Shown here piece after piece: positions 1 through 13,107 of a stretch of DNA of 64,000 nucleotides. How positions within the stretch are numbered: position 1 is the first letter of the stretch; every line of letters begins with the position of its first letter. Source of the stretch: Culex pipiens pallens (lineage: Eukaryota > Arthropoda > Insecta > Diptera > Culicidae); contig NC_068939.1 in NCBI RefSeq assembly GCF_016801865.2, forward strand, positions 122,685,671 to 122,749,670, in the 5' to 3' direction. The position numbers and the translations under genes are program-made. The notes under the pieces were generated by a model, which saw only the letters and a list, made by a program, of their open reading frames with translations, had not been told where the DNA came from and searched no databases.

Positions 1-63
1 AACTAAAAACTAAAAACTAAAAACTAAAAACTAAAAACTAAAAACTAAAAACTAAAAACTAAA
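1..63. repeat. (AACTAAA)9 heptanucleotide microsatellite
   Basis: Nine perfect copies of the 7-base unit AACTAAA run from the first base of the window, so the tract may continue to the left. It could be the A-rich tail of a retroposon lying outside the window, but no SINE or LINE body is visible here. Confidence 0.95.
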
Positions 64-615
64 TAAGATTTTGAATAATCGAATTATGAATTTTTTGTCG
101 TATTTTTTAAAAGTTTTTTTACTTTTAACATCAAATTCGGGTTCTGCGACCTCATTTCAGCCTAATTTGAATTGTTATTTGCCTTTCAACATACCAAATA
201 CATTTTTTCGGTATTTTAACACCTTCATTTTGGATTTAAATATTCTTTTTTCATTTAGAGCTTGTTTGTGGTCATATTCAAGCTCAACTATCAAAAACAA
301 GGAAACAATTTTTTTTCTTGATTCGATTACACTTTTCTACAAAAAAAAAAGGACAGCGCAGGCTGCACTCGAGGGGAAGCATGAAGTTTAAGGTCCCTAG
401 AAACACGTGCACTTTGAATTTTTCAAAAATATTTAGACAGGGCCGAATGGTTTTTCTCCAAATTTTGTATGGAGAATTAGGGCGGTTAGTCGCTGTTGCA
501 TGCGATATTTATGTGGGAGTAGCGAACAACAGCAAAATTTCAGTTTATTAAATTCCGTATTTTTTTTGAATTTTTCGATATATTTTAGGAGACAAAAAAC
601 GCAACTTTTAAGCCA
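64..615. other. AT-rich intergenic stretch, no gene seen
   Basis: Short open frames occur on both strands but carry many low-complexity residues and no recognisable motif. The segment near 560-615 (a 'gatatattttaggagacaaaa' type phrase) resembles a phrase that recurs near 20050-20100, so part of it is probably old dispersed repeat. Confidence 0.6.
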
Positions 616-778
616 TAGGGATCTTCCATTAACAACGTCGACACTTTTTTGATATCTCAGACCCCTTTTTCCCCCCCTCGTGGACAATTTCCATAATAAA
701 CAAGTCTTTTTGGAGCGTGGACAATCGCTGATCCCCCCTCCCCCCTAGGTGTCCACGTGATTTATGGATGGTCTCATA
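616..778. mobile_element. Short palindromic MITE, CACGTG family, diverged copy
   Basis: The two ends are imperfect inverted repeats: AGGGATCTTCCAT on the left, and a right end whose reverse complement reads ATGAGACCATCCATAAATC. Inside lie GTGGACAATTTCCATA and a C-rich tract, then GTGTCCACGTG. The same layout is found at 36555-36718 and 59950-60088, with a half copy near 57005. No coding capacity, so a non-autonomous element. Confidence 0.75.
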
Positions 779-1144
779 GATAAGTATGGAGAAATGTTTT
801 GCTGCTGACATAAAATGGCTTCATTGGCCATAGGGAAGGCCCCCACAAATAAAAGTTTGAGCCAAATAAAAAAATACAAATAATTAAAATAAAAGAAATC
901 GGCCGATTTCGTAGAGAATTGCACATAACCTTTAAGTTGACAAAGTGAAAATAAAAAAAGTAAAGAAGGGTTTTTTAGAAGGAAGGGGAAATATTCCCAT
1001 TTTAATCACTCTAAGCTGTTCGACCAATTCTAATCACTTTTGCCGTTTTCCGCTGTTAAATCAACATTTTCAGATTTTTCAACAATGGAGAGTTGCTTGC
1101 TTACTTCTATTTGAGCTATTTATTACTTTGAAACAGTCAAAAAC

Positions 1145-2650
1145 ACTTTATGAAAGCTGTACTGCCCATGATAGCATAAATGTCCCATATGCATTTTCAT
1201 CACTTTTGAGCAGAGTTCGGAAACTCACTCACGAGTTCCTCAACCATGAGGAAAAACTAAGTTACCTGCGAGTAAATTACTCATCACTCTCGGTGAGTGT
1301 GAGGGCCTTCCTCATTTACTCACAAAGAGGGCTTTGAGCGCTCATGAGGGCTATTTTAGAAAACAAATTTCGAGATGTCAAACTCTACATCGGTGATTTT
1401 CTTGTTGACTCAACAGCGAAAAAGTAGTCCTGATGGTAGAGGCGCAGTGCTATCAATTATAAGTTTTTTTTTTATCACAGTGGTTCAAATCCTGATTTTT
1501 AACTGCGAGTTTAATTTTTTTAATCACAAAGTTTGTTGTCAGCTTCCAGCAGTCTCACCGACGGATAGGTCGGGAGTTGTTTAGACGGGGGATGCCTCTG
1601 CGGGTGAATTTTAACAGCTTTACCAGCAGTGGAAGGCCGTGTAGCTGAGGTAAGTGGCCACTCCCGGTCGTCGACAGTTGTACAAATGTGTTTTGGTTCA
1701 GAATCGGGACACGCCGAAGAAGTTGCAGTAGCTGCCGGTGACTTTGGCTTGGAGGTTCACTGAAAACTAAAAAAGGCCGATCCAGTGCTTTGGACAGCTT
1801 TAGGCTAGGGCCACCGGCGGCCGCTGAGGCTCCACTCCTGGTTCTTAGGCAAGACATATTGGTAGAACTGTCAGCGACCCAGAGTGGCCACAGTTGCACA
1901 GCTGTCGAAGGGAGTGACCATTACGGCCATCTTCTTTTGGTATGGCTGCCAACATCCACCCGCAGAAGCTGCCCCCGTCTGTGGCCTCCGATTTATCCTG
2001 CGATATTTCAATCCACAACGGATTCGACCGGTCACCAATCTTAAAATTATGAAAATAATTGCCCATCCGCTGGACTTTGACAATCCAAGGTTTCTTTTAA
2101 AGCAATGAAAAAAAAAATACCAGACAGACAAAAAAAAATATTGATACCACATTAGTACCAACACAGAACCTTCGAATTTATAGACATTGACGCTACCTCG
2201 AATGTACAACCGATTGATAAAAATGCTTGATTTTGGATTGATGTTGTCAATGATTTTGTAAATAACAAATTGTTGGAAACGGCCTACTCACACCCTCATT
2301 TTACTCAAATATGAGTAAATTTACTCAGCCCTCACACTCACGGTGAGTATCGAGAGTGTTTGCTGTGAGGAAACCTACTCGATTTGTGAGTGTGAGTGGT
2401 TTTCCGAACTCTGTTTTTGAGTTATTGATGCAGTTTGGTTCAAAATCGTGTGCTCTTTCTAAAGAGCCTATAACATCCAGTAGGTACTTTGTTCTAGAAA
2501 TCAGGAGGAAATCCAGTTTTTTCGTGAAAACTTAACACGTAGCCTTATGTGTGGGACAAACTTCAAATGCGTTTTTCTCAGCTTGCTGTTTTTGCATATG
2601 GGACATTTATGCGAACATGGGCAGTAGTACTTCATGTTCAAAGTGCTGAT
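1145..2650. repeat. Outer inverted-repeat pair flanking the hAT-like element
   Basis: A phrase including GCATAAATGTCCCATATGCA at about 1175-1194 recurs inverted at about 2594-2615, with flanking 'tactgcccatg' also shared. These arms lie outside the CAGAG termini. Either the hAT-like element landed inside an older palindromic element, or the true mobile unit is larger than 1211-2413. Confidence 0.55.
1211..2413. mobile_element. hAT-like non-autonomous element, about 1.2 kb, with GC-rich interior
   Basis: Terminal inverted repeats CAGAGTTCGGAAA (1211 onward) and the reverse complement of CAGAGTTCGGAAAA (ending 2413) bound the element. The flanking octamers are CTTTTGAG on the left and TTTTTGAG on the right, a 7/8 match that fits the 8-bp target duplication typical of hAT transposons. 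Subterminal GTGAGTGTGAG motifs occur near both ends. The interior (about 1545-2030) is much richer in G and C than the flanks. No transposase is visible. Confidence 0.7.
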
Positions 2651-2659
2651 AGGCCGATA

Positions 2660-3050
2660 AAAGAAAAAGGCTGAAAAAGGGTATAGTTCCCCTAATGCAC
2701 AAAAAGTTGAAGTTTTCAGGGCTGGTGTTATACATTCTGTAACATTCTTAATATTTGACGAATCTTCTCGCACTCTTGGGCGAAGTTGTTCCCTGGGACT
2801 CGAACTATAAGCTGGTGAGGTTTTGGAAAATGCCACAATCGTAAAGGGGCTCAAAACTGAAAAAAAAACCAAAAAAAAAAATCCCATTGAAACTTCGAAG
2901 TCAATGCGCCAGGTCCTGTCACAACCAATCAAGCTCATATTTGGGATTCGAGCTCAGTACACCTAGGGGATCATGCTTTGAAATGCCCGTAAAATACGAC
3001 CATTTAGTTACATCCTAATAACTTACATTGTAAAAAATACAAATGTATCG
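2660..3050. other. Intergenic, no gene seen
   Basis: The antisense frame at 2501-2938 overlaps the inverted arm described above and includes a Cys-rich piece created by that arm. I see no domain, start context or splice signals and do not treat it as a gene. Confidence 0.5.
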
Positions 3051-3059
3051 ATTAAATTC

Positions 3060-3852
3060 TTATTAGCAAAAGTTAAATTCCAAAATACGTATTTTAAGAT
3101 GGTCTACCCTTTGCGATAGTTGGGGATCCCAAACCATTCCAAAGGATTCCAGTTCTTTGATTGCTGTATCAGCGTTGCGTTTTCGTAGCTTCTCTGGATT
3201 AGTTTTTTATCCTCAAAACTTCTGCAATTACCTACGGAGTGTGTGTTCTTTACGTATCAATGCTGTGATGTCAACATTCGCAGCCCCTTCGGCAAACTCT
3301 GCTCGAATAGGTTTTCTACGAGACACTCGTCATTTATATAAAAACCACGCGTAAAAGGATAAAACTCATCCTCACGAAGCAGCGTAGATGTTGTTCCTGC
3401 TGAAGTTGGCCAGTTTCCCCCGTGACACTGTGTTGCTGATCACTTTCCGGAATTCATCGAAGACGCGCTCTGCTTCAGTTCCGGAGATAATTTCGCTCTC
3501 AACCATTACTTCGAGACAAGGTTTCATATGTTTAGTAGAAGCATCAGGAGAAGTGTGGGACAAGCTCTGGATTTAAGCATGTTAGAATGTTTCAGGGGTA
3601 TCGTTCGAACATCTTTTTCAACATCCCGACGTGATAGGTTCTGCGGTCTCGCTTAAACTTCGCCGTCTCAAAACCAACGTCCACATTGTGGGATGCCAGC
3701 AGATTGGTCTCCTCGAACTTAACATCCATGATCGAGCGTATTCCATCCATTTTGTTCTCGACCCAGCAGGTTCCACAAAATTTCAACGGTAAAATTTCGG
3801 ATTTGGTGCGTCTGCATCTGAATAAATTGTTTGGGGAGGCATTGAATTAAAG
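3060..3852 (-). pseudogene. Degenerate protein-coding relic, possibly from a retroelement
   Basis: Reading the minus strand from 3852, an open stretch of about 87 codons ends at a stop near 3592. It contains a segment of the form R-x-Y-H-V-x-M-L-K-K. A second open stretch follows (3563-3372, with VFDEFRKVISNTVSRGK). A third follows at about 3330-3060 (including TALIRKEHTLRR and KLRKRNADTAIKEL) and is interrupted by several stops. Composition and frame continuity look like decayed coding sequence. The first block resembles the tail after the catalytic core of Ty3-type integrases, and the third resembles the Lys/Arg-rich start of a gag-like frame, but both likenesses are weak. A decayed host gene is an alternative. 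Confidence 0.4.
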
Positions 3853-3864
3853 ACATTTGGAAAA

Positions 3865-6437
<2,573 letters not shown>

Positions 6438-6656
6438 TACCGTAAACTGGGGTCAATCGGGACACATGGGGCGAATTGGGACAGCAGTTTTAACCATGTT
6501 GGAGCACAATATTTTGATTTTTCTGGTTGGTTTCGGTTAGAACAGACTCAGGCCAACAAAATGTGTACATCCATTTCCAAATTTAAAACCTTTAAGTGCT
6601 CTAGAAACTGCTGTCCCTATTCAGACTGTAGTCCCGATTCACCCCAGATTACGGTA
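6438..6656. mobile_element. TACCGT-terminal MITE, copy 1 (219 bp)
   Basis: Starts TACCGTAAACTGGGGTCAAT and ends with the imperfect inverted counterpart ACCCCAGATTACGGTA. The outer TA dinucleotides may be the target duplication. A copy of identical length and near-identical sequence is at 41438-41656, so it was mobile fairly recently. No coding capacity. Confidence 0.88.
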
Positions 6657-7462
6657 CTAAATATTATATATTTTTTAAATAATGTTTCCGAGCATATTTA
6701 TAGAAGAATTGTTCATGGGTTACTCACAAATTCCGTCACTTAAGTTTGTATGCAACTCGAAAAAAGTAGGTATTTTATGAAACTTGTTGAACAAATCAAA
6801 ATAGACCGATGTTCACAAGGGGGAAAAATTCTAAAACTTTCAAAAAAGTAATCACGTGGGTACTGGATGGCCACTTAATGATAAACTGAGTTACGTGAGG
6901 GTTCATTCTATGCAGGTCAAATTACAGTGAAATTTACTAAGCAATAAAAAATATTTTACAAACTTTTGTCACTTTGTTGTTGGACGAACCCTTACCTAAA
7001 TAAGTTGTATGCAACAATTAGTTGTTCGCAATTATAAATGTTATGTTGCGCAGGTAAACAGTTTTATTATTTCCTCAAATATATTTTTAAAAGCATAAAA
7101 GTCAACAAAATAAGTTACGTTGTTTGCAGATCACCCCTTAGGGGCCATCAACAATCGATATGGGCACATTATCTATAAATTTCAGCCATTCTGAAAACTT
7201 GTAGCTCTTTACCTCCCTTCTAAAACTTCCACGTGTTTTGTAAATTGCCCAAAACCATTAAAATATTAAGGGAGCGTTCTTGCATTACGTAACAAAACAT
7301 TTATATTTTTAGACCCCCTCCAATACATTTCAGATACACTTTTTGACAAAGAACTTTGTCCTAAGGGCTCTATTCTGGTGAGGTGTCAATCCAGAAAAAC
7401 GAAAAATGTCGCGCGTTACGAAAATGTTGCATGCTTGGTACTGCGGAAGGGGTCTGCAACGA
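6657..7462. other. Intergenic, no gene seen
   Basis: AT-rich spacer. A 'gcattacgtaac' phrase near 7280 resembles one near 15165, both next to C- or G-rich tracts, suggesting small dispersed repeats. Confidence 0.5.
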
Positions 7463-7556
7463 ATGAAATGTGGCAACAATGGTGCAGCATTCTCGCGTGA
7501 CAGTTCCAAGAAAGCAGGAGACGAGGCAAAATTTGCACCATGTTGCCACATTTCAT
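7463..7556 (+). repeat. 94-bp leader palindrome at the left end of satellite composite
   Basis: A 94-bp segment with inverted ends (ATGAAATGTGGCAACA and its complement) lies directly upstream of a TATA sequence. The identical-length segment at 11386-11479 is its inverted version and sits between two divergent TATA sequences. It looks like a paired promoter or junction piece of the satellite composite. Confidence 0.75.
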
Positions 7557-7785
7557 GCTAACTATATAAGCTAACAGATAGCCTCTGAACAATTTTAGTT
7601 TTATTCGAAAATCCGTCAGAGACGGATCGACGGTGGTAATTTTATTGCTCACACACACATGCACACATTGAAAGACACAGGTTGTGCACCAACTTGGGAG
7701 GAATTATGTTCTAACGAAAATTGTTAGATCGGTCACTCGAAAACCAGAATGATTTAAGGCAATGGGGTTGGGACCAAACTGGTAG
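7557..7785 (+). promoter_or_regulatory. TATA-containing leader of the 141-bp satellite array, copy 1
   Basis: CTATATAAG at 7562-7570 is followed by about 215 bases conserved in all three leaders of this locus (here, 11160-11385 inverted, and 11480-11715). The leader always runs directly into the first satellite unit. A long terminal repeat was considered because of the TATA and the length, but no matching copy follows the array in the same orientation. Promoter function is inferred. Confidence 0.5.
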
Positions 7786-9200
7786 GATATTGGCCACACC
7801 CGGAGTGGCCATGGCCCTGAGGGAAGGTTCTACCGGGGGGACATTTATCGAACCATTCGACTTGGGGCAATATGGGTATCAAAATTCATGGTTTTTGATA
7901 CTGGTAGTGAAAATGACAATTTTGACAGGATTGGCTACACCCGGAGTGGCCATGGCCCTGAGGGAAGGTTCTACCGTGGGGACATTTATCGAACCATTCG
8001 ACTTGGGGCAATATGGGTATCAAAATTCATGGTTTTTGATACTGGTAGTGAAAATGGCCATTTTGACAGGATTGGCCACACCCGGAGTGGCCATGGCCCT
8101 GAGGGAAGGTTCTACCGGGGGGACATTTATCGAACCATTCGGCTTGGGGCAATATGGGTATCAAAATTCATGGGTTTTTATACTGGTAGTGAAAATGGCC
8201 ATTTTGACAGGATTGGCCACACCCGGAGTGGCCATGGCCCTGCGGGAAGGTTCTACCGGGGGGACATTTATCGAACCATTCGACTTGGGGCAATATGGGT
8301 ATCAAAATTCATGGTTTTTGATACTGGTAGTGAAAATGGTCATTTTGACAGGATTGGCCACACCCGGAGTGGCCATGGCCCTGAGAGAAGGTTCTACCGG
8401 GGGGACATTTATCGAACCATTCGACTTGGGGCAATATGGGTATCAAAATTCATGGTTTTTTATACTGGTAGTGAAAATTGCCATTTTGACAGGATTGGCC
8501 ACACCCGGAGTGGCCATGGCCCTGAGGGAAGGTTCTACCGGGGGGACATTTATCGAACCATTCGGCTTGGGGCAATATGGGTATCAAAATTCATGGTTTT
8601 TGATACTGGTAGTGAAAATGGTCATTTTGACAGGATTGGCCACACCCGGAGTGGCCATGGCCCTGAGAGAAGGTTCTACCGGGGGGACATTTATCGAACC
8701 ATTCGACTTGGGGCAATATGGGTATCAAAATTCATGGTTTTTTATACTGGTAGTGAAAATGGCCATTTTGACAGGATTGGCCACACCCGGAGTGGCCATG
8801 GCCCTGCGGGAAGGTTCTACCGGGGGGACATTTATCGAACCATTCGACTTGGGGCAATATGGGTATCAAAATTCATGGTTTTTGATACTGGTAGTGAAAA
8901 TGGTCATTTTGACAGGATTGGCCACACCCGGAGTGGCCATGGCCCTGAGAGAAGGTTCTACCGGGGGGACATTTATCGAACCATTCGACTTGGGGCAATA
9001 TGGGTATCAAAATTCATGGTTTTTTATACTGGTAGTGAAAATTGCCATTTTGACAGGATTGGCCACACCCGGAGTGGCCATGGCCCTGAGGGAAGGTTCT
9101 ACCGGGGGGACATTTATCGAACCATACGACTTGGGGCAATATGGGTATCAAAATTCATGGTTTTCGATACTGGTAATAAAAATTACGGGAAGGTTTTCCC
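7786..9200 (+). repeat. 141-bp satellite array, forward, 10 units
   Basis: Ten head-to-tail units, each beginning ATTGGCCACACCCGGAGTGG, are spaced exactly 141 bases (for example 7931, 8072, 8213, 8354, 8495, 8636, 8777, 8918, 9059). The period is a multiple of three, so two sense frames stay open through the array and give long repetitive translations. Single-base variants (GAGGGAAGG/GCGGGAAGG/GAGAGAAGG; TTTTTGATAC/TTTTTTATAC) recur with a two- to four-unit pattern, indicating local amplification. The translation has no signal peptide, no initiator ATG context and no family resemblance, so I call this a satellite and not a gene. Confidence 0.93.
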
Positions 9201-10569
9201 GGGAGTGTTCTGTTGGATGACGTTGTAGGGCTTTGGTGTATTGGGAAAAGTTGTAGGGGAGAAAATTTCATGAAAGTTTGTCAAAGGCGCCAAATTTGTA
9301 GCTCTTAATCTACTCGAGATATACGCCATTTTTGCAACAATGGTAAAAAAGCACTTTTTTGGTGATAACTTAAAATGTTAGCATTTTAGCGGCCTACTAT
9401 GCTCTGAAGAGTTGTTTATGACATAAAATTACACATCTTTGCCGAAGACAGCAAAATGTGTTGAGCCTTTATTGAGGAGTTATAACCATTTTTGAAACTG
9501 CCACAGAATCCGCTTTGTAATTGCTGGCCCCGATACTCTTCAAGGGTGTTCCCCTCAGGAACTGGTAAAGATTTACATTTACTTTTACTTATAACCATTT
9601 TTAAGTGATTTTGAAACTATTTTCAAGTTGCAATGTTTTCAAAATGGCGCATTTTGGCGCAAAACCGAACAATGCACATGGAAAGTACACACTTTCAACT
9701 AGATTTTCTGAATATATCTTCGTGTCTATCGGTGTCTATTTTTAGATGTCTAAATTTGAATTTGACGGTTTTTAATCAATTGAATTATAATTTTAAAGCG
9801 AAATCTTATTGAAACGTGGTAATAATCGGTAAATTGATCGTTTTTTTTTATGGAAAATGCATTGTTCATGCTTAAAATTATGATATATATTTTAAAATTA
9901 TGAATAAAAACATGTTTTCTCAAAAATAATGTAAGTAAAAATTTTAAATGATTGTCCGTATTTAGAATTAAGTATTTCCTGTTATATTAGGTCACTCTGG
10001 AAAAGTTGTAATTTTTCATAGACGATGTAATTTCCATAAAAATCAAATCAATTTACCCTTCAATTTACCGATTTTCACCTTGTATTCATTATGATTTCGA
10101 ATAACATTTATAAATAAATTTATTAAAAATCTGACGAATTCAAATTGAGATATCTGAAAATAGACACAAATAAACACGAAAATATTTTCAGAAAATGTAG
10201 TTGAAAGTGTGTACTTTCAGGTGCATTGTTCGATTATGCGCCAAAATGCGCCATTTGAAAACATTGCAACTTGAAAATAGGCTCAAAATCACTTAAATTT
10301 TTTTTAAACTCCTCAATAAAGGCTCAAAACATTTTGCTGTCTTCGGCAAAGATGGGTAATTTTATGTCATAAACAACTCTTCAGAACATAGTAGGCCGCT
10401 AAAATGCTAACATTTTAAGTTATCACCAAAAAAGTGCTTTTTTACCATTTTTACAAAAATGGCGTATATCTCGAGTAGATTAAGAGCTACAAATTTGGCA
10501 CCTTTGACAAACTTTCATGAAATTTTCTCCTCTACAACTTTGCCCAATACACCAAAGCCCTACAACGTC
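9201..10569. repeat. Unique spacer arms and loop of the satellite foldback
   Basis: The non-satellite tail following the forward array (about 9201-9842) reappears inverted at about 10061-10569, ending with the same phrases (TCATGAAAGTTTGTCAAAGG, 'gccgaagacagcaaaatg', 'aatcggtaaattg'). The unpaired loop is about 9843-10060. Arm identity is high near the satellite and falls toward the loop, where insertions differ. Confidence 0.88.
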
Positions 10570-11159
10570 ATCCAACAGAACCCTCCCGGGAAAACCTTCC
10601 CGTAATTTTTATTACCAGTATCGAAAACCATGAATTTTGATACCCATATTGCCCCAAGTCGAATGGTTCGATAAATGTCCCCCCGGTAGAACCTTCCCTC
10701 AGGGCCATGGCCACTCCGGTTGTGGCCAATCCTGTTAAAATGGTCATTTTCACTGCCAGTATCAAAAACCATGAATTTTGATACCCATATTGCCCCAAGT
10801 CGAATGGTTCGATAAATGTCTCCCCGGTAGAACCTTCCCTCAGGGCCATGGCCACTCCGGGTGTGGCCAATCCTGTCAAAATGGCCATTTTCACTACCAG
10901 TATAAAAAACCATGAATTTTGATATCCATATTGCCCCAAGTCGAATGGTTCGATAAATGTCCCCCCGGTAGAACCTTCCCTCAGGGCCATGGCCACTCCG
11001 GGTGTGGCCAGTCTTGTCAAAATGGCCATTTTCATTATCAGTATCAAAAACCATGAATTTTGATACCCATATTGCCCCAAGTCGAATGGTTCGATAAATG
11101 TCCCCCCGGTAGAACCTTTCCTCAGGGCCATGGCCACTCCGGGTGTGGCCAATATCCTA
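10570..11159 (-). repeat. 141-bp satellite array, reverse, 4 units
   Basis: Four units in the opposite orientation with the same 141-base spacing, forming the right arm of the foldback against the ten-unit array at 7786-9200. The unit-number difference (10 versus 4) shows unequal change of the arms after, or during, formation of the inverted structure. Confidence 0.92.
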
Positions 11160-11385
11160 CCAGTTTGGTCCCAACCCCATTGCCTTAAATCATTCTGGTT
11201 TTCGAGTGACCGATCTAACAATTTTCGTTAGAACATAATTCCTCCCAAGTTGGTGCACAACCTGTGTCTTTCAATGTGTGCATGTGTGTGTGAGCAATAA
11301 AATTACCACCGTCGATCCGTCTCTGACGGATTTTCGAATAAAACTAAAATTGTTCAGAGGCTATCTGTTAGCTTATATAGTTAGC
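11160..11385 (-). promoter_or_regulatory. TATA-containing satellite leader, reverse copy
   Basis: Inverted copy of 7557-7785, with TATATAAG on the minus strand at about 11371-11379. It faces away from the forward leader that starts at 11480, the pair being separated by the 94-bp palindrome. Confidence 0.5.
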
Positions 11386-11479
11386 ATGAAATGTGGCAAC
11401 ATGGTGCAAATTTTGCCTCGTCTCCTGCTTTCTTGGAACTGTCACGCAAGAATGCTGCACCATTGTTGCCACATTTCAT
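11386..11479. repeat. 94-bp junction palindrome between divergent satellite leaders
   Basis: Inverted version of 7463-7556, with ATGAAATGTGGCAACA-type ends. It places two TATA sequences back to back about 105 bp apart, the arrangement expected of a bidirectional start region. Confidence 0.75.
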
Positions 11480-12053
11480 GCGAACTATATAAGCTAACAG
11501 ATAGCCTCTGAACAATTTTAGTTTTATTCGAAAATCCGTCAGAGACGGATCGACGGTGGTAATTTTATTGCTCACACACACATGCACACATTGAAAGACA
11601 CAGGTTGTGCACCAACTTGGGAGGAATTATGTTCTAACGAAAATTGTTAGATCGGTCACTCGAAAACCAGAATGATTTAAGGCAATGGGGTTGGGACCAA
11701 ACTGGTAGGATATTGGCCACACCCGGAGTGGCCATGGCCCTGAGGGAAGGTTCTACCGGGGGGACATTTATCAAACCTTTCGACTTGGGGCAATATGGGT
11801 ATCAAAATTCATGGTTTTTTATACTGGTAGTGAAAATGGCCATTTTGACAGGATTGGCCACACCCGGAGTGGCCATGGCCCTGAGGGAAGGTTCTACCGG
11901 GGGGACATTTATCGAACCATTCGACTTGGGGCAATATGGGTAACAAAATGCATGGTTTTTGATACTGGTAGTGAATATGGCCATTTTGACAGGATTGGCC
12001 ACACCCGGAGAGGCCAGTGTCCTGAAGAAGGTTCTACCGGGGGTACATTTATC
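11480..12053 (+). repeat. Third satellite leader plus forward 141-bp units, interrupted at 12053
   Basis: The leader (TATATAA at about 11486) is followed by forward units at about 11716 and 11858 and a more diverged one near 11995. The last unit is split at CATTTATC (12046-12053) by the hAT-type element at 12054-14237 and resumes at 14238. Confidence 0.88.
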
Positions 12054-12089
12054 CAGGGCTGCGGAGTCGGGTCATACTTCAAGCGACTC

Positions 12090-12278
12090 CGACTCCGACT
12101 CCGACTCCGGCTTTCTGAGTTTAGCCGACTCCGACTCCGACTCCGGCTCCGGCTTTCAGCTCCACCCGACTCCGACTCCGACTCCAACTCCGGCCTACCA
12201 ACTCTAGCCGACTCCGACTCCGACTCCGACTCCAGCTTTCAACAAATTGTTGGCTCCGACTCCGACTCCGACTCCACA
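12090..12278 (+). repeat. (GACTCC)n hexanucleotide cluster, left end of hAT-type element
   Basis: Four blocks of CGACTC/GACTCC repeats separated by short spacers such as 'gctttctgagttta'. Translated, they give runs of Asp-Ser or Pro-Thr that are composition artefacts. They are probably subterminal binding repeats of the transposon, by analogy with hAT elements. Confidence 0.85.
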
Positions 12279-12732
12279 TATCTTATAATTTTTTTTTTTA
12301 ATTAGTAAACTGTTATTTTAAAAACGATAAATAGGATTATTCATTTTTCTCAAGGAAAATAAGTTCGAATCACAAAACGGAAAAAAGTTTCTAGGTTACC
12401 AGTTTTATACGTTATTAAAACAGAAATAAAAAAAACAGTTTTGGAGGCATTTTTAGAAGAACAATTTTGTAGGTAAATAAGGATTTATTTACATAACCTC
12501 AAATTTATCTTTAATTTATTAGAAACTAATAAATTTAAATATTTAATTGCTATTTTTTAAATCAATCATTAAAAGAAACCTAGCCTTAATGAACGATTAA
12601 CATATAAATTCAATTTGCTCACTTTTAGGCTGACATTTATAAGTAGCACAGTGACTCTCAAAGTCACTTTGGATTTTCAAATATAATTTAAAACGAATAT
12701 TTTTTTTAAAACCCCATTGATTTTTATTTGAG

Positions 12733-13107
12733 ACGTACATGGACATCACGCCATGGCTGAAGGAGATTATTATTGTAAATCAATGTACCTGAAAAATTTC
12801 TTCGTGGAAAGGACGCATAAGGGGTCCTTTTCAAATATCCGCGACATGAACAATATTTTACCCAGGGATTTTTTATTTATTTTAATTTTAAAATTTTCGA
12901 TATATTTTAAAGGAGGCGCGCGATACTTCTTGAATCTTCACCTAAAACGAAGCTTTATGAATGATCGTGCGCCTCCGGTAAAATATTTTATAGGTCACAG
13001 ATATTTCAAAAGGACCCCTTAAGCTAACTTTCAAAAAGATTTTTTAAGGTACATTGATTTGCAATGATAATCACCTTCCGTCATATTTGTGCGGGACATA
13101 TACGTTA
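12733..13107. mobile_element. Nested inverted-repeat (foldback) sequence inside the hAT-type element
   Basis: The left arm (GTAAATCAATGTACCT near 12775-12790, AGGGGTCCTTTT near 12820, AATATTTTACC near 12852) pairs with the right arm (GGTAAAATATTT near 12978, AAAAGGACCCCTT near 13009, AGGTACATTGATTTGCA near 13048). A short inner palindrome (GGAGGCGCGCGAT/GATCGTGCGCCTCC) closes the loop. This may be an independent MITE insertion or the internal structure of the host element. Confidence 0.7.

Noticed and set aside
1..63. Telomeric repeat
   Set aside because: AACTAAA is not a known insect telomere repeat (dipterans lack TTAGG-type telomeres) and the tract sits in ordinary intergenic DNA.
2501..2938. 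145-codon antisense frame with Cys-rich CPxCxxC-like part as a zinc-binding protein
   Set aside because: The Cys-rich part is encoded by an inverted-repeat arm shared with 1145-1200, and the remainder is hydrophobic low-complexity sequence.
7557..7785. Long terminal repeat of a retrotransposon
   Set aside because: TATA and a ~200-bp conserved block suggested an LTR, but no second copy in the same orientation follows the internal sequence and no gag or pol is present; copies are inverted relative to each other.
7721..9228. A 446-499-codon open frame with 47-residue repeats as a real repetitive protein
   Set aside because: The repeat is 141 bp, divisible by three, so two frames stay open at once with equal drift; there is no credible ATG start, and the same unit occurs inverted next door with similarly long frames. 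Satellite behaviour explains it.
12090..12278. Asp/Ser- or Pro/Thr-rich protein segment
   Set aside because: Translation of a GACTCC hexamer array; the encoded dipeptides change with frame and the array lies at a transposon end.
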